Shown here piece by piece: positions 23,740 through 38,000 of a stretch of 64,000 nt of DNA. The first letter of the stretch is position 1, and the number at the start of each line of letters is the position of its first letter. The notes beneath the pieces were generated by a model. The model did not search any database, was not told the origin of the DNA, and was given only the letters and a program-made list of their open reading frames with translations. The stretch is from NCBI RefSeq assembly GCF_964355755.1, contig NC_092677.1, forward strand, positions 8,683,001-8,747,000. Reading direction: 5' to 3'. The DNA is from Antedon mediterranea (taxonomy: Eukaryota; Echinodermata; Crinoidea; Comatulida; Antedonidae). The translations under genes and the position numbers were made by a program.

Positions 23740-23850
23740 TAAAGCTCTGTCTACAATATGTGGTGTAACACAATGATGTCATATCACTACATATTTGGGC
23801 ACATCATACTTGTTGTTGTCAAACTAGTTTGATAGTGTAGACAAGGTTTA
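23740..23850. repeat. Family A short element
   Basis: TAAAGCTCTGTCTACA at the left and TTTGATAGTGTAGACAAGGTTTA at the right form an inverted pair. The centre has 'atgatgtcatatcactac' and 'gggcacatcat'. Confidence 0.85.
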
Positions 23851-23973
23851 AGATACCAAGAAAAAACGTAATGGTCTAAAGAGAACATTACATTTCACCG
23901 TTAGTAGTTTAAGGTAAAATAATATAAAGCTAACAATTATTATATATATACATTTTTCAGTCAGTTTTAGACT

Positions 23974-24268
23974 TAATCTCTCTGTCTACGCTATCAAACA
24001 TTATGTGACAAAAAATGTGATGTGCTCATGGACACGATGACATATCACACTACCATGTTTCAATTCAATTCAAAATTCTTAATCATCCCACACGGGGCAA
24101 TTCAAATAAAAAGGTCTGGATTAAAATGATCTTACAATATATACAAAATATCACAATACACAGTACAATATAACAAGAGTCAAAGTTCAAGAATTTATGA
24201 GTCGGATGGCCACTGGCACATCATACGTTTTTTGGTCAAACTAGTTTGATAGTGTAGACAGAGTTTTA
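23974..24268. repeat. Family A short element split by a retroposon-like insertion
   Basis: The left half (to about 24059) ends in 'catatcacactaccatg' and the right half resumes at about 24210 with 'ggcacatcat' and closes 'gtgtagacagagtttta'. The 150-bp insert begins (TTCAA)n and is rich in A, like an inverted LINE or SINE 3' tail. Confidence 0.75.
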
Positions 24269-24939
24269 CATAAAATATGGTAAAACAATAAATATAATCT
24301 CACTATAGTATATTTTAAATATTTTTTTTGGTTCAATTTAAAACAGGCTTACATGATTAATTATAATTTCATTTTTTCCTAATAAACTAATAAATCGTAA
24401 ATCTGTAAGAAGTTGGGTAATTTTCGATGGGAAAGTTAATACTGTATTTTCTTCTTTAAATGACTTTACCATTATATTCAATATCAATCGATATACTGTA
24501 ATATGCTTAGTACAATCACTACTAGTAGGCCTATGTTACATTTATTGGAATTTGTTTTCGAAAATTTTGGAACTTTGAAAAATCCATAATCAAATAAATA
24601 AACTAAAATAAATTTACCTACACTTATATATACTTACATATCAAATGTTTTATTATACATTATATATACAACAGGTGGACAAATGTAACGAATACAAACA
24701 TCATTACTATTATTAATGTTAATTTGTTTGTTTGCTGCCCGCCGCATTGATTCCTCATTGTAGTTTTGATATTTAGTCTTTTCGGTACCCTGAATCTAAA
24801 AGTCTTCATTACTGTTTTTGTCCTGTTTCCGGTTCCCGTGTTGTCCTGTTTTTTTTTGTTTTTTTTTCTATGGGCTGCCTTATACAAGCTTTGCTTTTTA
24901 GGAATGTTGCCCCTCTTATTTTAATAATTTTTACTGTTA

Positions 24940-25010
24940 ATTTTTATTTTCTATGAAAGACAAGAGAAATAAATGTTACTTTGATTGATTTGATTGATTG
25001 ATTGATTTTT
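24940..25010 (+). repeat. Possible LINE 3' tail with (TTGAT)n/(GATT)n
   Basis: 'gaaagacaagagaaataaatg' followed by a run of 'ttgattgattgattg' resembles the microsatellite tail of a 5'-truncated retroposon. The body upstream is not recognisable. Confidence 0.3.
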
Positions 25011-25768
25011 TTGTACTCGCAATTTTAAATAGTTAATAGTTTAATCGCAGTAATATTATTAATGTAAAACAGAATAATATATCTAATGAAAAAAAAATAG
25101 CACCTTCAGTTCATTACAACATAAATTAAAAGGCATCGCTCCAACTAAAGTTTTTTTTTTCTCTTTAAAGTGACCGCTTCATACCAGTGCAGAATAAGTA
25201 CAGTAATATATCGAACTATCAATTTTTTTTGCAAAAAAAGGCTTTAGCGAACTTTTCTTTTCGGCATGATAGATGAAGAACGAACGTTTAATCGGCTAAA
25301 TTTTCCCGCTAATAATGAGATTCACGGTGGGTGTAGGCCTATACTGAGATTATACGCATGCGCAGGTTATTGTTTTGCATAAATTACCACATTATAGAAG
25401 ATATTTCAACATAACTTATTAACCTTACTCTTTCTTTTCTTTTCATACAACTTCTGTATTTCATTGTATATATATCTGTCATATAACTGTTACCAACAAA
25501 ATATAACATAGGGCCTACAGAGCATATCCTTACCGACGACGTAACGTGAACTATGACGTAACGTAAACATTAGGAAGTTGATGTTTCGCTATGTAAATTA
25601 TACTGGGGAAAGCTTGCTCTCCCACACCCTGAAGAGGGTAATTAAAGAAATAATGAATATATTGCCATTGTCATTCAGGATACAGAACACGCCATATACC
25701 AGAGAGGGGAGAAACCCAATAGATTCAATTCACTCTTGTGAAAATTAACTCTTCCCTGATTATACTCT

Positions 25769-26043
25769 TCAAACAATCGTAAACTCCTCAGTGTAATTGT
25801 CTGATGTATTTGACAGCTGATCCTGTGACAACATTTCGATTTCAATCTCTCCATTGCTATCTTCAGTGGAAACCTGTGGAGATCCTGAGAATCGTTTATG
25901 TCGACTACTTTTTGACGAACTAACAGTGTTTATGACTTGAGTAGAATTAAGTGCAGGGAATGATTGAGGTGACGGAGTTGATACTTGTCGACGTGGCCGA
26001 TGTTTCTGCGCTGACCGTGGTTGCTCTGGTTCACTCAGAAAAC
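25769..26043 (-). CDS. DSCAM: DSCAM exon 34, C-terminal tail and stop
   Basis: Acceptor ttttttacag, 91 codons including TGA. Ser/Thr/Pro-rich, with basic clusters (KHRPRR), an acidic IEIE and the end EEFTIV, which fits a class I PDZ ligand (T at -2, V at 0). Vertebrate DSCAMs are reported to bind MAGI PDZ proteins through their C-terminus; the parallel is inferred. Confidence 0.88.
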
Positions 26044-29000
26044 CTGTAAAAAAAATAACACAATTATATGTTTGATGGACATTTTCCTTATTAGTAGTAC
26101 TCAGAGAGGTTGTTGTCGGTTTGTTTTGGTCGACTATTAATTGTCAGTTTGAAATATAGTTTTCTTACCGTTGATTCTTGTTTCGTAATATCGCATACCG
26201 TCATTTAGTAGAATGCTGGAGTGATGATGTGAACGATCAGCGCATTCGTCTAACGGGCTGCAAGGCTGATCTAAGGTAGCTGAACGTGTTTGTCGCTTAG
26301 AATGCCTACATTGTTAAACAGATTGATAAATCATAACATATCGTAATTGTACGCATTTACTACCTTCCATAACCCAGCTAAGTTGATTAAGGTAAAGATA
26401 AATGTATTTATCGTTCTTAATTTTAAACTGAGGACATTTGGATTAGGTTCTCTGCGGACCCAAGGAAGCAAGCAACTCAAATCAACTCACTGTTAGACGA
26501 TCCCCTACTATTTTCGAATAGTATACGAAGTTCTTTAACGTGCGCTTTATCATTCAAACGCCGAGGGCCAACGGCTATTTGTCCTATCCCACTAGCATCT
26601 TGTATAAGGATATATTAATAATACTTCAAAATAAAAAATAAATAAAACTACACACACACACACCTTCTAGATTTGCCAGAACTTCTCTTAGATTTGTTAG
26701 ACGATTTTGAAGTTGGTTTCCGGGAATTTCGGTTCCCGCTTTTTGTGCGAGGTGGGCGATAGCATTTTGAATATCTGTCGTTTGCTTGGTCGTCGGATCC
26801 ATCACTTGAATGAAGTGTTTGACTTCTGATTATGCGCTCGCGTGGTCTAGCTCCTGTAAAATTACATCAAAATTAATTTCTGTATTTAGGAATATTTTAA
26901 TATACTTTCCGGAATTCATATTTTCCACATTGTTTTGAGGACATAGGCCTAAGTCACATTTTGGTGTTAGATTTTAGATTTTATACCAACTCTTGTTTTT
27001 CACAAACTATCCTCATCTCGACAAAAACCAATACTCCATGCAAGAATCGAACTCGAAATCCCTAATTTATTTGTTTCTTCCATGGTTTAACACACGACAA
27101 CTGTGCGCTAACCATTGGTAAGATCAGTAGCGGAAATAAACACCATTACAACAACTGACAAATATGCATGCTCAAGTAAATCCCACCAATGAACCCAATA
27201 TCCGGAACTTTTACGTACACAGGTGACAATCTAGCGGGTTGTTTGACAATCGGAAGGCAGCCGTGAATGAATTTTTTAGGCCTACCATACGGGAAAGTCA
27301 TGTTATCATGAAATCAACTATAGAAATGTTTAAAGAAATTGATGTAGGAATAATATATGATCTGAAGAAGGTTGTGCGAAGTTGGATATACCTACTTTTT
27401 TAGAAGTAGGCTAGGAGGTAAGCACTGTTATGTTATTCTGAGTGGCAGACAAGCCTAACAATAACACAGCAACGCCTGTATTAGCGGGCCTATGTAACGT
27501 ATGTGGGTATCAGGTGACGTGTGTTTTAGCTTTACCAACATGGGGAAATAAAACAATGACTTCGTTATAGCTTCATTTATGATATGCAAGCGTAAAGCTT
27601 ACATTTTAAACAGATTATTTATGTATTGATCGAGTATTTTCAATTTGAAGATCCGTTTTTTGTCGAGATCATTTGCGATGGAAATCAGTTTGAAGGCACA
27701 CGGAGTTAATACAACTCACTGGAAGGAGCAATCATAGATTAGGACCACTTTAGGGTTGATTTTTTATTTTACGACTACGTTACCTTGTTTATGGATCTCC
27801 CCAGGCGATGATGAATCTGTGTCAATGGGTGGATCCACAGGACTAACAGGAATTGTTGGAACGCTGTTCCAAATGCCATTGTCTATATCACTACTAGAGC
27901 TATGATGAGTATCTACACGCTTATACAATTGTGCCGATTTGTCGAATGATGAACAACGTTGTTGTTGAATTCTGTGACGTTGTTGCTCTTGGTTGTCTAT
28001 GGAATGTCTGCTTATTGATATATCTAGGAACAAAGCAATATTGTACGGTTTAGGAAATAACATTTAAAGGCAGGCAGGAATACAATTCTATTTTGTAATG
28101 GCGAAAGAACGTAAACGCAGGTAGTGGGAACCAATGTTAACACACGATAGGCCCTACGCAGTATTATAATATCCATAGGCCTAAATGTTTTGAACCAGCG
28201 TTTTTGTGGTAGCTCTATGCCCAGTATTATAATATCCATGAATGTTTTGAACCAGTGTTTGTGTGGTAGCTTTAGTAGTAAATCACTTTTAATATTAAGT
28301 TTTGTGTATTCTAATTGAAGTGGTCCCCGTATATAGACAAATTGGAATTTTCCATATTCATATTTCCTATTTGTAATAAGCTATACAGAAAGTTGTATTT
28401 GTAATGTCTACACTAACATATTTTTTTGTTGACCTGTTTGCTCACACTATCATAATCAAATGATGTCTTTAGTCTGATGTAGTAGGCCTTTTATAGTTCT
28501 TATACTTACTTGGTTTTGCAATGTTTGTGGTTCTGGACAGGTTGAGGTGGGCTGGTCTCTCTGGCAGTGGTGGTGGTTTTGATTTCTGATAAGCCGATAT
28601 TTTATCATACGTCATTACATTCCCTAAACAATTAAGAAATACAAAACTGCAGTACGGTATAGAAAGTATGTCAATTATTCTGATCATATTATGATTTATT
28701 TGGCCTGACATGGAGTACGAGAGACAAGGATAATCTAAAGCTCTGTCTACACTATCAAGCTCGTGTGACAACAAGTAAAATGTGCCAAAATATGGTAGTG
28801 ATCTGACGTATATTAACCTTATAAGGTTGTTCTACAACAAAATACACTAATATTAGATGATGTTTCATTGAATTTATTGTAGTATACTCACCTAGATGTG
28901 GATTGGATGATTACGTCATATTTTTAGAATTAATAGTGCGCACGGTAATAATCTAAGGTATATTTATAGTAGCCTAACTTTCGATTACGTACCGTTTTCT

Positions 29001-32000
29001 AAAAGTCTGCTTTGCGTAATGTTATGATACGGACTGGCACGCAAAGGGTACAAAACTCCACCTACGGCTCCTTGGGCTGGTTCTTGTGAGCTTTGGTATT
29101 GAAATGTTGTTAGGCTTACAGGGGAAATGCTGTTGATGTTGGGGTCACTCACAGGCAGATTTACAGAATGGCATGCATCTGATAACGAAAGGGGGTGCAA
29201 ATGAAATAAAAGAAAACCGAAATTCAACACATAAAACAGAAACCACACTCCGCCGGTTAGATGGCGGAGATTTCACCAAAAAGGGTTAAAAGCATCATGC
29301 AAAAATAATACAGTAGGCCATCATGGGAAAGCAAGGATACCTGAAAAGAATGCAAGCGATTTTTCACCGTCTTATTTAGCAGACGGTTACCAATCAAATA
29401 AAGGTTGGCAATGTAAATATTTAACATTAATACTGTCACACACTACTAACAATTATTTACATTAGGAAAACAACGACACAATTATACACATAATGTTTCA
29501 TGTTTCGTGGCTTGTGCTCGGTGGTGGTGGGTCGTGAAATGTGTGAAATGAGAATTGACTTGTTTGGTATACATTAAGTGCTTTTGGCGAATCACCCTCG
29601 AAAGACGAGGAACCATGCGGAATATCTGTGGAAAAGAACATTATATCTCCTTTAAACCTGTCTTGCACTAGGCGAAATTATTCCGCAAATGTCATCTACT
29701 AAACTTATTGACTTATTCCATTGATTTCATTTTCAGGTTTCTTGCATGTTTTATTTCACCGCACAAATTATATAGATTTTTCTTCTTATTTTAAAAGTGG
29801 TATCTATTATAATTTATCACCCTGTTCTACCATATTCTCTAAGTTTGTCATTGAACCTACCAATATCATCGTTTGGGGAAAATATCCAGTTTTTTGTTGA
29901 ATTATTTAAATTATTTAACGGTGTTCCTCCTTCTCCAAGAAAAGGCTCGTGTTCATATGGCGCTCCCGTATCTTCACGTCTGAATAAGAATTAAAAGTAT
30001 GTTAGGCTAACTACACGTAAAGTAGCAATAGCTTAATTTGTATTAGATTTCAGACTTAGGCTACGTTCAATAGGAGTCTGGTCTGGTCTGGTGGCCGAAT
30101 AAAAGCCACCGGACCTAATCTTGGTTCAATGTGAACTTAACTTTAGGCTTACAGATACTGACGATAATATCCTTTCCAACACACACAATGCAAAACTGTT
30201 ATTAGTCCGTGATGGAATAGATTTGATAACATTTGTTAAGACAATACAAATTTGATAATGAAAATATTTACCTAATATTTGAGTCAATGTCTATTGTCAT
30301 CATGCCACCTGCTGCAATGGTTGTCGCCTGTTTTGTTTTCCAATGATTCGTGTTTCTATAAAGTACTATCACAACAATACATAGTAGGATGAACACTATC
30401 AAGCCTCCTAAAACCGGTACAAATATCTTAGGGTCACCATAGTAAGGGAGTCCCTGTTCTTCGGGCTTATGTTCCAAAACCAGGGGAGGAACCGTTCCTG
30501 TAATAAAGAAAAAATTGCATAAATTCAGCTTTTAAAATTATATTTTAACAAGAGAAATAAGAGAGCTGCAACCTCAACCATCAGGAGAAAAAATATAAAA
30601 AGATACAGTACGTACGGCCTAAAATTAGCAAAGTCATATCTATCTTTAGTTTAAATGTGGTAAAGAACCGTCCTTTAGTTTTGGCGTTATATCTTGCTAA
30701 ACACGCACAAACAAATAATACCTCCAAGGCGGAGAGGTAATTATTAAACTTTCTACCAGTAATGTACAACTTATGATATGTATTTTCATCCAATGAAATT
30801 ACCTCCTGTGTATGAGATTGTTGCCACTGTTATTTTGTAAGGAGTTGCCCCGGCACTATTAACTGCTGTCACTCTAATATCATACCACGTAGATGGGTGT
30901 AATTCGTCAACAATAAACGTATCTGCGGGAGCCAGGATGTTGCTAGCCTTCGTCTTCCATTCGGTCTGACCAAATAACCGATACTGAATTGTGAAACTCT
31001 TTATTGGACAGCCACCCGAATCAAAACTTCGTAAATTTAAATTGACTAGTGTTGCATTGGTTTCCGTGAGTATCATGTCAGTAGATGGTGCAATCGGAGC
31101 TAATTGAAAAAAACAGAGAAAAATAATTTTTTTAGAAAAGCGTTGCAGGAATCTTTGATTTATACCTAAGTGTTACACTTTGTATAGGGCAGTATGATGG
31201 TGACATGAAACAAAATGAAATTGTCACAATACCTGTATAGTTTATATAGGTACTGTGTGCAGCTCTAGTTTTTAGTAGATATGTTTGTTACGTCGTTCGG
31301 ATGGGACGTAAAGTCGTTGGACCCGTGTATATACAATAAATAACAATAAACTTTTTCCATTTGAAAAAAAGTAAGGGATCGTCTCCTGGCTTAATGTTTG
31401 ACAACAACACATACAGATACCCACATTTGAAAGTTTAAACCATGTTAATGCCAGTTTAAATATATTAAGTACAATATCTGAACTAAATCGTACTTACTGG
31501 AACCATCTGTGTTAACTTTTACTTCGTTGCTATCATCGCTGGTTCCCAGTTTGTTCATAGAAGTCATATAGAAAGTATATGGTGTGCCGCACTGTAGATC
31601 CGTGAATATATAACTACGTCTTGTCGAATTTACGCTCACACGCTCCCAAAGAAAGTCGTTTTTCTTTTTATGGAATAGGGTAAAACCTGAAAATAAATCT
31701 TTCCTTATTAAAATGTATGCAAACATTTTCTTGATAAATACGTTCTAATGATATATTCTAAAATATGTAGGCCTGTCATTCTGTAATGTTTTAACATACA
31801 AGCTGAATATTGTAATTAAACAATGCACTTAATTAATTAAAAAATAGTAAATAAACTGATCAAATTTTGTTTATATTTATAAATTATACATATTTTCTTT
31901 TAATGTAGTAATAGTGAATAATTAGGAAATATATATAATAATTAAGAAAACATTAGGTACTAGGTATAGGCCAAAACATCAACATTATTATTAGTATTAA

Positions 32001-35000
32001 AGAGGATAAAAATGTGAATAATAGTGATGAAATTAACCTATTTATATTGCTTTTCCCTGGAATCTGAAGATCTGTCTTAGGTATTAGGCCTACCATGAAT
32101 TACATATTTTGTTTATCTTACCTAGTAAAACACTGCCACCATTGCTTTTAGATATCCAAGATACTTGAATACTCGAAGTAGTTGAAGAAACAACATTCAA
32201 TGTTGGTGGCGCTGGTGGAGCTAGTTAAAATACAAGCAATAGTTATTTCAAAATGTACTCAAATAAGATGTTAATGTAGGCATAATAAGACTATAACAAA
32301 CTCATTTGCAAAACTTAAATGTTGATTTCCAATACTGAATCCCCACATCATAGGTAGGCTACTAATAAATATACCAACAATAAGTTGCTTACAGACTACT
32401 AATAAATACACTTAGGAAAAACGCCGTATATCTTGCAGTTATATAGACAATTACAGTATGATACAGTATAAATAAGTGTTTTCCTACTTCGTGTAGTCAA
32501 CTGTTTACTACGGAAGTTGGAAAAACTTATTTACATTCACTAAAAGCGGATTATACTTTAATTTTCTACAAGATTAATGATAATCACAGAATAAATCCCA
32601 AAATAACTGTACATAAATATAACTAATATTTACCCAATGATATTTACAATTTGACAAATCGTGATAAAAGAAGTTATATTACCAGAATAGGTTCTAAAGC
32701 TAAAGACTTCGCATTTATAAACAACTTCCCAAATACAAAAACCACAATGAAAATCAATTGTACAAATTGTCATTTGTACTGTATATACATAATTAATTAT
32801 AATTTCTCAGACAATGGTAATAATGTTTCTTACACATTGTCTCTTATTTTACATTGTATAATTATACTAATCCACGTTGACCATTGAATGTTTATTAGAC
32901 TTGCAAAGCAAACGCTGAAGAAAGTAGATACCACATTATTCCTATACATGGAACACGTTCACAGAGCATCGCACCCAGTCGTTTTGCTGACACGCTGGTT
33001 TTATCAAATAGGCCTATGAATATTGTACATAAATAGGCTCCCACCAAACAGCCCATTGCATACTTATGCTGTGCAGATAAACCCAATATAATAAGTTTCT
33101 ATATATTGTTAGCTACAAAATCGAACAATATATTGAGATCTATCCCCAAAAAAATTAATTAATAGAGGTTATGAAGACAATAAAAATGTTTGCATGTTGT
33201 AAAATCCATTTAATTGAATTGAAAATTACTAATTTGAGATTACATTTCAATATTTTTGCGAACGTTTTAATTCGAATTATGCATCTTTGGTTTGTATTTT
33301 TTCCCCCACAATCTCATGATTAAATTAACAATTTAATAAACCACAAACACAGACTATCGGGGATCTGCTGATGTAAACATTTTTTTTAAAGAATAAATAC
33401 TATTATTTACCTAAGTGACCTTACTAAACACATGGTTGGCTTGGTTTAATAGTACAAAACCTTCTTACATACCAATACAAAAATATAAACCATGGTGCTC
33501 AACAGAAACCGGGAAAAATACTTGGCAAAATGCAGAGAGCGATAAATTGCGCGCTATTTAACCTTCCGGCACTACCATTATTATATAAATGGCTCTCCCT
33601 TCCGGTCATATTGAACTCGATATTTTATGATGTCATCAATATATCAATTTTCTTGAAAATCAATATTCTGGTTTGTTATTGTAAAGACAACAAAACACAT
33701 AGAAAGCAAGTAATACAACTGACATTTTGCCAAGTAGTTAGATTACAAAAAACATAACATCTAAAAGAATAAAAGAAGCGTGCACCAAGCTACCGAAACA
33801 AACTTTGTTCAATAATTCGTTACTTACTTCCTGATGGTTGTCTCACTACAAAATGCAGTAAATAAACGATTATGTGTGATTAGTCCATGCAAGTCACGTG
33901 AATAAGAAACAGAAACTTATCACAATAAGACATCATACATTAAACAATTTAGAATTGTGTATCGTACAGTTTTAATTTAGTGAAGAGTGTACAATCATGC
34001 AGTAGGGACATGCAGGCAGTTGTGATTAGGTCTTAGTAAATTTTAATTTAGGCCTAAAGGAAATATTATACAGTATAACGTAAATACATAATAATAGGTA
34101 GCATATAGTTATTTTACTAAGTTCATGTACGCTTCGGACATGAGTTTGTGTATCATGCAAAAACTTGGTTCCCACTTCGATGCAACGCAATGACGTAGAC
34201 CCAACGCAATGACGTAGACGCGACGCAATGACGTAGACGCAACACCCAATCGAGTTGACCAATCGCAAGCGACAGTTTGGGTGATTCTGGCCTTGTGATT
34301 CATCCAAACGTTCTAATGAGAACCAAGCTTAAGATGGTAAATTATTATCACATGCGGTTATTTGTCTAGTTTTTTTACATGCTGGTTCAGTACTGTGTAT
34401 ACTATATTCTATTATTTTCTTATGGTGAGTGTACTGTAGAAATTTAGACTATTCATATAATATCAATCCTTAATATTAAGTTAATTAAATCTCAAATTGT
34501 GTTACTGCAGAAATAAGTTTTATATTTAGCAAATTTAATTTATCAATCACCAACGATAAAGGTAAACTTTAGCGAAATGTTTTGAATGAATCTGATGAAG
34601 TGTGAATAAATTATAGCATGCACTATAGGCATACATTAGCAATTCTTTCAATTTTTTAAAATACAAATAAAGTTATTTACTTACCGAGAACATTTAAATG
34701 TATAAACAATTCTTCGGATAAACCCCACGTGTTTCTAGCTTCGCAAATATACTTGCCCTTATCGTCGGGCATTGTGTGGTAAATTACTAGCTCTCCAGTC
34801 GGCAGAATTCCATAATCTTCTCCTGGTGTTATCGGTTCGTCCACACTAAAATATTGGTAAATAGATTTTCTGTATGTGACATATATTCAAAATACATCAT
34901 TATTTGTTTAAAAATCACACACTACAGTATAGCAACATAAATCAACACAGTGCATTGACAAGACTTATATTCATCATCGATATTTCCAAATTTATTAACA

Positions 35001-38000
35001 GTATAGTGCTCAGATTTTCCAGTTACGTTTTGCAGACGTTTTGCTGAATTTTGTGCATACTAATTTATCATAAAGCATACCCCTCTTTTCGCCAGTGTAA
35101 ACTTGGCAAAGGATCTCCCACGGCCATACACTCTAACGTCACATCCGTTTTCCAAGTAACAGTCAAAGTTTTTGAAAATGACATAATTCTTGCTGGAACT
35201 GTGAAAAACCATGAAATACAATTTATTAAATTAAACTACAGATATAGATTGAATTAAGAAGACAAAATGCATTATAGAATGATTGTGGATTTAGATATGA
35301 ATTTGCAGCTTAAGTCTAGACTAATGTTGAATAATTCATCATGTTCTAACATTATTAAATACTAATGTTTAGTTGTTTGTTGCATTCGTTTAAGTCGACG
35401 GTTATTTCATTTTGGTTAAACATGAGGGTAGATAATTAACACATCATTTTAAGCTCTGTCTACAAACTAGTTTTTTAACGGGTGTATTGTGGGAAATAGT
35501 ATATACAATTACATCGGAAGAACTTATGACAAAACCTTAAAATTCGAATGAAACCCCGATAGCCAAGTTGTTGAGTAAGCTGGCAGGACTGTATAACTGT
35601 GCGCTACCTGTGTCCCACTAGGACCCTGAGATACTGCCCATGTTGCAAGCCGTCACTGTGTCACAGCTTGCAATACCTTCCCAATAAAACATCACTTAAA
35701 ATAATAATAATACTATTTTTAGTAGAATTGATCAGACTATTATCTACAATTTACTAAGCAATCATCTAAGGTTTTTTACGAATATCAAGCATTTCAAAAA
35801 TGCTGACCGACCGAAAATGTCCAGGCCAGAACCTCCTTCTAAAACCTTTTACCCGAGTCATTGTCATTTTGAGAACCTTCGTCTTCCTAGAGGGGAACGA
35901 GCGAAGCGACCTCACCCTCTAGTGATAACAAATACTTGTTAAATTTGAAAGACCTCGTACAGTACCTCTTGATAGTGGTATTTCTGTGGCAACATTGCTA
36001 GCTTCTCCTGGACCAATGATCGTTGCTGCTTTCACATAAAAGTCATACGCCTGTTCAGTCACCAAGTTATTTACCAGATAGTGTGTTACGTTGACATGTA
36101 ATGTGAAGTTTGACAAAATCTGTAATGAATATCAAACGTTATACACTGTAAAACGAAACTTGTAGAGCATCTTCGATATTATTAGCTTTGTCCTTTCAAC
36201 AGTTAGTTAAGAATTACTAATTATAACAAAGCATTTTTACAAACGATGGTTGTATAATGATTAAACCACTGTTACTTAAAATACCCAAAATCCTTTTTTT
36301 TTATTTTGATCTGATTATATTAATTTGATTTTAGAGGACGATTTTCTATTTCCATTCATATCAACATCTGAACTTTCTTCTACACTATCACACTTTTTGT
36401 GACAAAAATGTGATGTGCCCATATATAGACACGATGATGTCATATCACTACCATATTTGGCATCTCTCAAGGAACATTAAGTTAAAAGTGTTTCTAACTT
36501 ACTGTTTCACCATGTTTACTTGCTGTCATTGTCAGGATATATTTCTGCAGTATTCCGTTTATCTCTAAAGGTGGTTGCCATGACACCATTATGCTTGTGG
36601 GTGTGTGCGCATGTGCTTTGATGTCAGCTGGCATTGAGGGATCTACAGTATGAACAATTAAGAGACACTTAGAAAGCTGTTTTGTTAAATGTTACTCACT
36701 GATCAAATAATAATGTAATTATTTTTAAATAACACTTTATATTATTTTCATTGCAATCCCCATTATGACGTAATTCATCATTTGTCATTATCGTGTCATT
36801 TTAGGCAGTGTGATTATGTAGATGTAAAATGTTGATTATACAATTGAGTTTTTGTTAAGTATTGACATTTTTAAAATAGCTGAATTGTTTTGGTTACAAT
36901 TATTATATAAAAAATCATATTGATTTTTATTTGTATTATTACATACGGGTAATACAATGTTTTAAAAAATTCATCTGTGCGATATTGTACAACAAACATT
37001 CTAAATTCGTGTATTATTAACTAACAGTCTTGGTTTGTCATGATGTATAATTCGTCACTACGAACACCGTCTCCAACCCTTGTGAATGCCAGTACTCGGA
37101 TGCTATAATTGGTGAATTTCTCCAATCCAATCAGGTCTGTAGTAAGAGTTGTTGTCGTTTTTATCTGGAGATCAGCTTCATCTAAATAAATAAAACAATA
37201 AAAAAATATACATTTCTACTAACTCTCACTTTAGAATATTGTGAACCTCTAGTAAGGGTATCGTCGGGATCCAGCTAAAGGAGTATAACCTGAATATGAC
37301 ATGGCCTTAGTGTTTTTAAAACAATACAATTTTCCCGCTTTCGTTTCATGGGAAAATTATTATTATCATTAGGCCTATAGGATTTCCCTTGAATATAGGT
37401 GTCATTAAGTGGGATATCAACTGTACTACAAATCCGGCTAAGAGCTAGATTGCATGCAATTAACATACATATTTTATAAATTACTAGATTATTATCGACT
37501 TCAATGTGTCAGAGAAGAGAAATAATTTATTAAAAGAAAATATTAATTAGGCCTAAATGCAGTTGTGGAAGCAGTCCTCGCAATCCGCTTGAACCTTTCT
37601 ATCATTTCAATTATTTAGTTATACCTTCATCTGCTCTGATTGGTTTGTAGAAAACCTTATATCCCTGTAAGATACCATAGATAGAGTCCAGAGGTAGGGT
37701 TGACCACATCACACGTATGACGGTGGAGCCTAGAGGGGTCGCTTGCACAGATGGCGGGGGCTCACTAGGAACTAAAGGAAAATATATTGAATTACTATAA
37801 CAAAAATAGCTTTAATATATCTGTCCATTTCGTACATAAAGCTTACATGGATAAAACATCAATAGCCAATTATTAATATTACTAAAGTATAAAATGTATT
37901 TAATATTATTCTCTATAAAATGGTGTGGTCCAGTTGTATGCTAATGGTTGCTTTTGATTGAATTGAAAGAAAGACGACTAACAATACAGGAAATAGAAAA

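Larger units (their letters stand above)
21628..25768. other. CDCA7 3' UTR and tail-to-tail intergenic region
   Basis: No coding exon is recognised. It contains the CDCA7 3' UTR (extent unknown), family A and B elements, (TTGAT)n and AT-rich low-complexity DNA, then the DSCAM 3' UTR on the minus strand. Confidence 0.55.

Noticed and set aside
24660-24887. 75-aa minus-strand ORF with a basic start and hydrophobic end
   Set aside because: Low-complexity context next to a retroposon-like tail; no family signature.
26450-26610. Sequence with 'gaagttctttaacgtgcgc' resembling a common marine-invertebrate repeat
   Set aside because: No second copy in the window and no structure to define it.
35545-35690. 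Possible Leu/Ser-type tRNA-derived SINE ('gatagccaagttgttgagtaa')
   Set aside because: The D-arm-like start is suggestive but no B box or cloverleaf could be completed.
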